A stretch of DNA of 64,000 bases from Flabesymbios commensalis (taxonomy: Eukaryota; Annelida; Polychaeta; Terebellida; Flabelligeridae). The translations under genes were made by a program, and so were the position numbers. Shown here piece after piece: positions 49,501 to 61,500 of this stretch. The notes beneath the pieces were generated by a model. It worked only from the letters and a program-made list of their open reading frames with translations, had not been told where the DNA came from and did no database searches. Within the stretch, counting starts at the first letter, position 1, and every line of letters starts with the position of its first letter. The stretch lies in assembly GCA_964017125.1 (NCBI GenBank), contig OZ024902.1:106436560-106500559 (forward strand), given 5' to 3'.

Positions 49501-52500
49501 AAAATTCTAAAGATCCCTCGGCGGAACAAAAACATGGTTGCTGCACAGACCCTAACGTTAAGCATTCGGACCAGACAGTCACACTTGAGTGACATCAGCA
49601 GGTATGAATGCGTGCGTCAACTCTTTTTGGCAGTGCAACATGCAAATATGGGTCGTGCACTGATAGACGCTACCGCGAGTAACCCACGTAAAAAAACTGG
49701 CATATGCTCAACATGGTATATTTCATTTTCTTCAAGCATTTGAAATGGGTGGGGTTCAAGACGTGCAGTGGTTAGGACTGTTTGCCTGGAAAGTCGGGAG
49801 ATCGAGTATTCGAACCCCGCTCTGGCATTTAGGTTTCAAAGAAACAGAAAATTTCTTCCCCGCTCACTCGTAAATATTGTGGGGAAACCTCCGTGACCAA
49901 GCGGTAGTGTGCTCGACCTCAGACCGCGAGGGATCGAATTTTGAATCTTGTGTCTGTAGGGCAGTGTCATCTCACCATCCTCAGGTCGTTCACTTGCCCC
50001 AGTTTAGCCTATAGGCCTATTTGCACAAAGGTGGCCTGAAACCAATTCCATTCATTCATTCATTCATTCATTCATTCAGTCATTCATTCATTCATTCATT
50101 CATTTATTCATTCATTCATTCATTCATTCATTCATTCAAGCATATTAATTATTTTTACCAGTTATCCATAAAGCTGTGTTTTATAAGTATAATAAAATCG
50201 ATGTAGACAACAGTAATCAACATTTCTATCGATAAAAGTATTTGAACTACATTTTTGCACAATTTGACAAAATTAACTGCATCTTCTGATTACAGAAAGA
50301 CATTCGTTATTACAATGCCACATACCAAAAATGTTCATGTTTTTCCTCAGGCGGTGTAACTATGGTAGGAGAAGGTGAACTACAGCGTCCAGAATCCATG
50401 GTGGTTGAGGCAAAACAGATCCGTGTCATGTTGCCATTTGATGAGAAAGATTGTAATGTACCTGTCATAAAACGAGCAATCCACTCACCAAATGTGCAAG
50501 AAATGTCCGGTAGGTTTACAGAAATTATGATATAGTAAATTATCAATTTCATACGGTCCATGTTTCCGAAAGAAATATATCTTCATAGGGCCTATATATT
50601 TTTGAAAAATTATATTATATTGATTAACGTTTCAAAGGTGACAATTACATAATTACAGAATTAGAAAATTTGATTTTTTCATTCAATCGGGTGTGCCTTA
50701 TTGTAGTTTTATTAAGATATTCTTTTATTACGCACAATAATATTCTGACGTGGCAAATAACTTGATAACCATTTTAGTGTTAACTTTTTATATTTCAGGA
50801 CATATGTCATCTCCACATTCGGGTCATCAACATTCTCCTCCTCCGCCTGGTTTTGGTAGTCTGCAAAGAGCGCACCAAAAGCAGCAACAACAACAGCAGC
50901 ATCATCAACAGCAGCCACAACATCTAACTCCTTCTGGACTGACATTCTCAACTCCTGTGCCCCATTCTAACCCCCCAATATCTCCTGGTTTCTCTACTCC
51001 TCCTTCCTCGGGTGGAGGAGCAGCAGGCTACCAGGAGGTCCCCATTTGTGAACCTGACTTGAACAAAAGACCTATTCGTAGTGCATTGAAAGGTGCCAAA
51101 AACAAGGAAATGCTCCAAAGACAATTAGAGGAAAAACTACGAGAAAGGCATATAGCATCAGAAGGCGGTGGCGCTGGCCATGGTGTTAGTTTTTTCACGC
51201 CCAATGCTCGACCAGATTTACAAGGACCCAGAGTTCGTATTAGCGGAGGTGGCAGGTGTGTAAATTATGTTATTTCTCATTTTAACTAAAAATGTATTAA
51301 TCGTAAACTATACAACTTAGCATTCACTGTAATAATTTAATCATGTTAATGCACAACGTTGATTAATTTAAAAAACAAGGTATTTTTAGTGTCTCAAGAA
51401 ATACCGTATTATCTATTGATCACCCATTATCTCCCTAGTCAATTAACAGAGAGCCACCATATCAAGTGTGATTGTGACCCCGGGTATGATCTTAAACGAC
51501 GCAGCTAGCACAGCTGATTTTTATTCCCACGGTATAATCATAGGGGCAAAAAGGAAATATATATGTGATACACGCGTATATAGCTCATGATATCTCTATA
51601 TGGCCAAAGGTTGCTACATATGCACTGACGACTCTGTAAAGCCAAAATATTACTACATTTAGACTACACCTACTGCCTATGATAAGTATAGATATTACCT
51701 GCCAATCTCGCCATCATGGGATACAATAATTAATTAACTGGCCCGCAGTCTTTTGAGTTTGAATCCAATCCATCTCGCTTCTCTGTTAGAATTCCATTTG
51801 TATCTCCCACTTTTACTGCGCCATGAAAAATACGAAGCTTGGGGCAAAGTGCATACAGTTAGGTCTTTGAGAATAACTTAGTGACGCAGATGGATGTCGT
51901 GAACGGGAGAGTGAAGCCATGACCTACTATACCTTGGGGGCCAAACCTCAGCGGCCTTCACAAAACAAACGTCTATTTTCAGGTCTCCAGTGAGATCGTT
52001 GTAATCACACTACAGAGGAGACAATGGCAGCTGCTTTGAACTGTTGTTTGCTTATTGGACGCTCCCTCAGTGTTTTTCTTGTTGTCATATTGGTGTGACT
52101 GCACCAATACTGCCTTTGATACTCTTGCTTCTGCTCATTTTTTGTCCACGATATACTGCAATTGATGTTATGGCACTTAAAGCGTTGTTCCGACGTTTGG
52201 GATAGATAGCAGTACACGCTATTATTATTACGTCATGTCCACAAAAACAACTGTACTTAGCTACTATAACGCTATATACTGAACTATCATTAAACGGTTT
52301 TTTCGGCTGTGGATGTCACCAAACTTTGTCGCATTGATTGAATTCAACAGACTGGGATTTTGAACTGGCGCTCTTGTTATACTAATTATCAGGGATTTGT
52401 TTTCCAGACATTAGGTCAAACCTAATCTTATTAAAAGATGCAAACTAGATAACAATTTAAACATGATATTCTTTGGAGAACATTTAGAAATGTTTTTGCT

Positions 52501-55500
52501 AAATTACAGTATTGAATTTCAACAGGATCTGCCATTTTCTTATCGTATTCTTTTGTTTCTGATCATAATGTTATAACTTATTGTGATGTCGATCGTTTTC
52601 TTGCTAATACTATGTAAACCCTTTGCTATTATCGCATTGATATGACATATGCTGTAACAGTTTTGTTTCAGTATAATGATATATTTATGTACTGAAAGTA
52701 TCCGAAATTTTTTAGTGATTACAGGTAAAGCGGGGTAATTAATTCCACAAAATGTATACACCGACGAGAATGATTGTCAACATTCTATGCTAGTTATGTC
52801 GTTATCCAAATCAGACAAAAATCATTAAACGTAATCATGGTAATGGCTGCGTTGTGATTATTAGATATATCTTATTTCTAAAGTGATTTCCATTTAATCG
52901 TGTACGTTACATGAACTTTTGCAGATGGGTGAACTTTTCACATATGTAGGTATATTTTCAAAAAATCCATGTTAGATTTTGGTTACATAGTATTTTCATA
53001 GTTTTGCCAAATTTCTTTAGAGATTAGACGACGCGTAAACTATAGGCTCATATATTTTATATTATTATTGTTTGTATCATATATTTATTGTATATGTATC
53101 TTTTGTCATTTTGTGTATGCATGCAAATATGCAGGCATGCTAATCTGCTAGTCTTGACCATAATGTATGTTGAAATTAGAAAACCTTATGTATTTAAGCA
53201 TAGAAATTCTCAGTACCACGAGAAATAATATGCAATTTAGCTGATTACTAGTTTCCAAAACGGGACCAAAAAATTTAGCGTTTGATCGGTTTCTGCCACC
53301 GGTTACTGCCACCGCCACCGTTGTCACCCTTTCTTATTGACCATGCATTTGTATAATCTCTATTACAATGCTTGCCCAACGTCAAAGACTTTGGGCCGCC
53401 GTTGTATAAATGTTATACAAATAAAAAGCGTTACCCTACAAAATCAAAAGGCAGCATCTGCTTTCTTGAAACATGAGCACATACCGCCCTTCGGCCCTGC
53501 CCCGGGGGCCCTGCACGTCATTGTAACCGAGGCCTGCAACATTGCCACCAATCAGCGGCTACAGGCCTGCAACATTGCCACCAATCAGCGGCGTTGCATT
53601 GGCCGACTTCACGACCTTAAGATCGCTTACTTACAAATTAGACTAATAATTGAATGAGTTTAAATGTAGAATTGTAGAAAAATAGATTTGTCACCAGATT
53701 AGGACATCATATACCATCTGGCCAAGTGTGAAACAGCTCAACACCTCACGGGCTGAGAAATCCTGCGCCGAAACATCGGATGACTGCGTGTTAATATATA
53801 AATGTCCTCGCTTTATAAAATACCCAAGTATCTCAAATAAAATCTTTATTTGATGGATTGCACCATTTTTTATATCCATTTAATTTCATTCGTAATATGC
53901 CATATTGAGCGTATTATTATTAAAAGGGTTAAAGCACGTCTGACTAGCACATTCTCAGCAGGCGACTTATACTTTCCCAGCAAACACAAGACGTTGACCC
54001 GATACTGGTGTGATGTTGAGCCAGCGTCGCATACGGTGGCCCAACATTACACCAGCATTGGTTAAACATCTCGTGTTTGATTTATCGATGGCTTGGCATA
54101 CATGATACCAGTGCGGATGCCAATGTATATAAACGTATTCCCTAAACGTATTCGTTAAAAAATTATATTTTTCGTTTCCTTCGATTCATGCAAAATTATG
54201 TGTATCTTGTATTGCTTGCTAGGTGAACAATGCACACAAAACAAACAAATACATAACCTTTCCAAGCTGCCTAAATCACTGGTGCCATCAGGGTAGAGAT
54301 GTATACTTATTGGCTACTTTTTTACCATTATTGTGCCTTTTATATTGGTTAAGTTGAGAGTCTATTGTTTTTATGAAATATTTACTATTTCCGTCTAAGA
54401 CACAATTTCTCTAAATCGACTCTTGGAATTTTACTCAACTCTCGAAGAACATATATTTTCACTGTCTCACTCACCTTAACAATATTTATAATAATATCAC
54501 GATATTACAAGAATTAATTTAGAGATGCATCTGGTTTAACTATATCTCAATAGTGAAGGAATACTGGTTCGAGTTACCAAATACTTAAATAGATTGATAT
54601 AATAAATTGATAAGAATGACAATTGATACACAATGGTGAAATGTTGGTTGTGTACATGATATGCATGCAATGAAAAAAAATGACTGATAGGAATATGTTG
54701 TGTGGAAATATATATTTTTAGGTCAACTGATAATTAATGAATATTTGAATTCATTATTTTCCAGCCCATCTGCGTATAGAGGAAGTAACAAAGAAAACAT
54801 CCCAGTAGGAGATGGCCCTGACTACGACAATTTGAGTGACTCTGATGAAGAGTTTAATTATCATCAAGAAAGTGAGTATGAAATATCATCAAGTACAGCT
54901 AATTTGAAATATAGTCAGACAGACAGATATTTTATTGACAGACAGACTTATTTGTCATAGAAATGAAAGAGATTTATGTACATGTATATACAAGATTGTT
55001 AAAATCATATGACAATATACATGGTATGACATACACAACAAAAATGTCAAGTGTCATTTCCAAAATAAAAACAGGGTATTTCGATAATATAAATGACCAC
55101 TACTCTAAAAGGAAAATTAAAAAGCGATATGTCTTATGTAGGATATGAGAACAAGTCAGCGAACTTAAGTGATAACGAATTTGGAACTGTGCACATCTAT
55201 ATCTGTATATAAATCTAATTCTAACCAATGTCTGGCGTGTCTCCAACCTGTATTCACCTACATTGATAATATTAGACGTAGCCTATGCCAGATGACTTGG
55301 TAACGATGATACATATCCACAGCGTGTCAGTCTATTCAGACATATGATATGTACCCACCTGCGACAGTGGAGTGTTCTTTTGCAAGCTGGGTATATAATT
55401 ATATACACAACTGGGGGCTCGGTTAAATTGAAGTACGCATTATTATGGCATTACTAATTTAAAGAGCTCGTGAGCTTTACAAAAATTGCCAACGATTATA

Positions 55501-58500
55501 CAAGTGGATCAGGCGCTATAGTAGTAAGTGGGAGACATGATACGTGAATTATCAACAACGAAGAGCTTTTTCATTCTGGTAAGCGGCAGGCATGTCAATC
55601 ATGAACATGTCAGAACATGTTTGAAGATAATACCATAGCACCTGTTGACAACACGTGTCATCACCAGAGAGGATGGAGTATGCTGGCATACCTTAAAGGT
55701 GATATATCACCCGTTATATAGTATGAATAAATTTGTGACAAATAAATCAAAGTTGCCTCAAGATGGGGCACAAGTGTTTCCTTATATGGGGTGGTTGGCT
55801 ATCATGTGACCCTCTGAGAGGGTCACATGATAGCCAATCACCCCATATAAGGACATAATTATTTATACCATATAAGGGGTGATAGATCACCTTTAATCTA
55901 GCCGCTCATGTTGGCCACAACTCCAGACAGTCATTGTCGATAATGCTCGCTACAGATTTCCAATATTTGAGCAAGATGGTTATATGGAACCTCCTTGATT
56001 TGAGACACGACGCTAGCTACGTGTTTTGCGATAATATACAAAAAGGACACAGTAAGTTCAGTCCCAAAAATGTTACCATATTTTATATCAAATGGTCCAT
56101 TCTAAATTCTAAAAAAAATACAGGTGTTGTAGCAATGACTGACCAGTGTAAACTTGTTAACCAGCAAAATACATCAATTCAAATCAAGCCATTTATACTG
56201 AGAAAATATACTATTTCTACGGCCAGTTAGTGCAGTTACGCCAGTCAAAGAGAATCAAGGATTAGCTCATCAGTTTGCTGAAATTGACAAATTATCAGTA
56301 ACCAGGTAACATCAAACAGCCCTCCACATTCTGGAGGGATCTTCACTGTCACGTGTGCAGCCCTTTTACTTTCTATTCACCCATTTTTGCATAAACTATT
56401 TGTAGCCCATTTTAAATCATATACCAATTATGTGTAAAACATGTTCTACATTTTTTCACATACACTAATCACAATGAAGCCTAAGTTAACTGAACACAGT
56501 TATTTGGACGAAGTTAACATGTTATCATTTATTTGACATACAGTTACTTTGAAAAACTATCTTGTGTTCAATATTTTCGGACAGCCATATATCGGTATTC
56601 ACTACTGCTTATGGATTAACGGGCAAACTTATTCATGCTTAAATTTTAATTAGCACTATCCACAATCTCTGCATCTTCTTGTCAATGACAAATGAGAAGC
56701 AATGTTTGGGGTGGATGAAGTGGAGAAAAGTACCTTTTTTAAATTAAAAAATGATACACTTAAATTTAAGGATGATATTCCATATACCGATACATTTTTT
56801 CACGTCGACTGAAGCGTTGCGAATATATAAGTTCAATAATCATGACATTATAAAAAAACAATCACTGGTATGGAACCCACATAATGGTAGATACCCACAC
56901 AAAAGATATGAGTATTATATCGACTGCATTCAAGATCTAGTTCTTGAAATCACTGCGGATATACATAATTTCTGGGTGGTCTGTTGCTTTTTTTCTAGTC
57001 ATACACGAGATCAAAAATCACTCTTTTTAATTATTATGCGTATAAAAAGATGGTCGTATTAAGATACCATATTGCCGTTCCGTCTTTATTCTGGTTTGGC
57101 TGGTTTTTCTGGCGTGTCTAAAGGAATTGTCGATTTTGACCACATATCTCTACTTGAGATATACACGGTACATACATAATGTATTGGGGATCAAGTGATC
57201 TGCATATGCGTTAACGGCCACCGTATCCATTTGATGACCTAGTGTTTGGCGTCTGTGCTTCAGAACAAGTATCAACGCCCCGGTGTATACAGCTGTTCCT
57301 GTCAATTGGCCATAAATCTGAACGTAAAACTTTTTCCATCTGGTAGTTGGCTTATTATCCACGTCAACGATTGATGATATATGTATGGAACAATTTAACA
57401 TCAGCAGAACCCAGAATTAGTCGTCATCTAATTACAGTATATTATCTTAACCCTATCATCGCTAAACACTATTATAATCGTTTGAATCTAATTTAATATC
57501 AGTTTAAATCAGTTATTGGGAATTACATGAGTGTATAAACATCAGGATTTTCAACTGTTAGGTCTCAAATTAACCAAATATGACGAGTGGGTGGCAATTT
57601 AAAGAAGATAACATAGCGAGAAAAGGTTTAACCCTTTCAAGCCGGAATTTACCATCGTCACGGTCATCTTCATTTCAATTATCGACTTGTAGTGGATGAA
57701 GATAACTTAAATTTGCCGATAAATGAAACAAGAGCACACTCGACAATAGCCCGCCGCCATTATTGAACTTGAAGTCATTATTGCGGCCACAAGGTCAAAT
57801 TATTGACGTAAAATGCGAAAAATGACAATAAATCGGCCATTTTGATTTTTTTTGTAGCCATTATTGAACGTGTCAGAGAACTAGTTATTAGTAACATGCA
57901 TAACAGATTTGAAGATGATACATGAAAAACTTTTTAAGTTATCGCGCCCACAAGGTCAAATTATTGACGTAAAATGTCCGAGATTGTCCGAAAACTGGTC
58001 ATTAGTAACATGCACAACAAATTTGGGAAGGATACATGAAAAACTTTTCAAGTTATCGCGCCCACAAGTAAATGTTAACGCCGACGCTGACGACGCCGAA
58101 CTTCAATTGCAATAGCCCACCTTTTTTATTTAAAATTAAAAGGCGGGCTAAAAAATATTGTCGAATTGCTATCGCAATTGCTATCGCTATTCTCGACTTG
58201 TAGTGGATGAGGATGACTTGAAGTTGAAAAAATGAATGAAAAATGAATGAAGAAAATATTGTCAACATTAACACCAGTTCCATTAACTTTTTCGTTCTAG
58301 AACCCCTAGGTTTAGAGAATTAATCCATTGTTCAGAGCTGCAAAATGATGCTTTGGTGCATCGTAAGGGCTTAAAGCGTTAAAAATATACATAAAACATG
58401 GAATTATTCAATAATAAACGTTCTGCAACCGTCATTTGATCCGTCAAATAAAATTTGGAATGCGTTGTCTGTTCATCTAGTTGGAGGACGATCGTTTAAA

Positions 58501-61500
58501 GCTGTCCCTTGGGATGATAATTTTGTCAATTTTGAAAGTTTAATTTATATTAAGCTATATAACCTACTGATCTTAAATAAAATACAAAAATGTATAAAAA
58601 AAAATGTTAAAGCACTGAAAAAGACGAAACAAGCTCGATTTCCAAGACGTATACTGTCATGTAAACAAGTTTGTTTACAGCATACCACAATATAGACGGC
58701 AAATACTGACCATATCAGACGGCATGTTCAAAATAACCACATAGTTACATCAATAGCTGTCACCCTTAATTGCTGTGGGAACGGGTTGATCAGGGGGGTT
58801 CCCGCACAGCACCGAATGTCTGCTCAACGCTGGTCCGACGGCATCAACATGTGGCCCAATGCTGCAGCAACATTTAAACGTCCCTAAGCAGGTGTTTAGG
58901 TATACAGTCGGATTAAAAATAAAAAATATTTTAAAAAATATAAAAACTCTAAAAAAAATAAAATCATCATCTGTGGGATACACTACTTAATTACAAAATA
59001 AAAAACGAAAATTGATGTCATCCCAAGGAGCTGCTTTAAACAAACGATGCATTTGTTGTATATATCACACGCAACATCTCCAGACTGATTGTGAAATTGT
59101 TAACCTATTGTTGTCATCGCTTACCAATCTTTAAAAAATATGTTTTCAGTGCTCGCTGGGAATGCGGTTCTTGAAATCTATATTATAATATTTAAGTGAA
59201 GATAGTTTCATGTATTTGAAATTGCGTTAGCATGCAACCTGAAAGTGAATAAAGCAAAAAAGTAACAAAAAACAGTCAAAGAGTTGAAGGAGTCTAGAGA
59301 AACTGTGTGAGATAAAAATACCAATACATTGTTCGTTTGACCTTGCAGGTCTTTTGGCGGCTAAAGTACAAAGGCAGGACAGCTTGGCGCGTTTCCTCAG
59401 TCATCGGCCTGCCCGGAGAGACCTTATAGCCCGAGGTGTCATCCCAGAAAAATCCGAGAAGGACCGTATAGCAGAGAAAATCTACATCAGCAATCGTCTG
59501 ACTAGGTATGTGAAACTCAAAAAAACAAAATAAAAAACACTCTGGTTGAAACACTGTGTATACATCACATATGACTACAGTATGATTCTAAAGTCTAAAT
59601 AAATGCCACTACGCACAAGGCTAGCTCATTGTACGTTCCGTTGTCTTAATATGTTTATGAGATCGATGCCGATCTGTGCATTTTGGCACATTGACAGCTA
59701 TATAAATACTGTTCTATATATGGAGAAATCAGATCATAACGGGGGAGTGAAAGGGCCCTTGTGCCATATAGTTCTTCTAAAACAAAACCGCCCACAGAGG
59801 TTCATGCTGTTGGCTATTGAAGCTGCCTTGTATGTGTTACATATGTTACGGGATTAGCTACCCATTATGCAATGTTTACATCAGCCAAGAATAGCCGTCA
59901 AATTGAACATCAGGCTTGAATGTTCTTTTTTTATTTATTGAAAACGATAGGAAAATACTTTTAATCTATGGTGATACCTACTTGCCTGCGGGGTATTTGA
60001 TGTACACGATATTAAGGTGATGTTTTTATTCGCTGGCTGTTCTGTGTGAAGGGTGTTCAGGAAGCCTGGCGCTCACTGCGCTCCCAGCAAACACAATACA
60101 TTGATCCAATGCTGGGTTAATGTTGGGCCGACGTCGGAGACGGCGGGCCAACAATAACCCAGCATTGGGTCAATGTATTGTGTATGCTGGGCTGCCCATG
60201 TCAATAGGCTTGTGCTGACGTTTTCATGCAGACAGATCAGTACACTATGTGCGGTAGTGAGAAAAGCAGGCTCCAATCACTGCTAACTAGATGGCAAGAA
60301 TCTGTGTTGTTGTCTTCTTGATAGTTCCATTATGTCTTAGATTACAGACATACTAACGTCGTTGATGCTGAGGGCGAGCTTCATTAACAGGTGGAGATTT
60401 TATCATTTATATAATTTGCTGTGTTTTACTACAGGTACATGTCATTATGGTATCTAAATACAACAAGATAAAGTATCAGTAGATATTGTTAAAAAAAATG
60501 ATACTACTGCATTTATACTAAATTATAGTAAGTTAATTTACAGATAAAAGTTGTATCATGTGTAAGTAGAGGTTCCGTAATTCTGTATGCGTAACATAAT
60601 ATTATATCATTGACGTGTAGCCCATATAGCCTATCGTACTGGCATGGAGACTAACTCCACAGTACTAGGGTCTATCTCAGCAAACACTAGGCTTTCAGGC
60701 AATGTTGTTTTCTTGTTTAACCACCGTCTACGATGCTAGCCCAAATTTATTGCAACACTGGCTCAACGCTTCGTGTTTGCTAGGTAGGCTATACCAAGTG
60801 AGACAATAAACAGCATAGCTATTCAAAGACTCATCACTACTTGCATTGCAGATTAATTCTTATTGTAGTGGTATATTAACCTTTTGCGACCCAAATATTA
60901 TAGTCAATTATAGTCGTGATTAGCGCTTAACCCTTAAAGCGCTGAAATGATTTGTAAAAAAACATCGCAACCAAAGGGGTTTTTCACATTGAAATCGTCA
61001 TAAATGTCTTAGTTAGCTCTTTCCGATTCATTTGAATACCTATGTTAGGGGGTCTACGACCATTAGAAATATTTCTACTCTTCTTACAGTGCGGGGATCG
61101 ACTTTAGTCGTCAGAATCTGACGTCTGTCTTCTTACAGTGCGGGGATCGACTTTAGTCGTCAGAATCTGACGTCTGTAGACGTCAGATTCTGACGACTAA
61201 AATCGATGCCCGCACTGTAGAACACTGATGTCGACTAGAATGGACATGCTGTGTTTTTATTAGCACCAGAATTACCCCTGATAACTGGTTGTTAAAAGAA
61301 AAATATGCCTTCAATCTTGAAATACTGATATATTTACAAATCACATAAATATTTCAGTCACTTGAATTTGTGTATCGCGGTAGCGAGACACAACTTAAGG
61401 TGATTAGAAATTTAAATTGAACAGCTCAGTGTTCAGTTAACAGTTGCTTAAAGTATTAATTTAAAACACTGTATTTACAGATTTCCGATGCCTTCGTTAA

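Larger units (their letters stand above)
51256..54764 (+). other. PHACTR: PHACTR intron 6
   Basis: 3.5 kb. It holds a 33-bp tandem duplication (53530-53592), a CGAAACATCGG-type remnant (53690-53800) and an intact-ended MITE (53976-54080). 51.3-53.3 kb shows nothing recognisable. Confidence 0.7.
54872..59348 (+). other. PHACTR: PHACTR intron 7
   Basis: 4.5 kb. It contains the TTAA MITE at 55697-55892, a Helentron-like tandem-unit element at 57735-58160 and the ~500-bp repeat at 58545-59045. The stretch 55.9-57.6 kb has no recognised feature. Confidence 0.7.

Noticed and set aside
49756-49960. tRNA genes
   Set aside because: A- and B-box-like motifs are present but acceptor stems do not pair; they are SINE heads with simple tail and target duplications.
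50712-50951. 79-codon minus-strand open frame
   Set aside because: Antisense of PHACTR exon 6; its Ala/Val runs reflect the CAG/CAA tract on the other strand.
54700-54960. 86-codon single-exon reading across 54700-54960
   Set aside because: Only 54765-54871 is flanked by proper splice sites and matches PHACTR; the rest is intron read-through.
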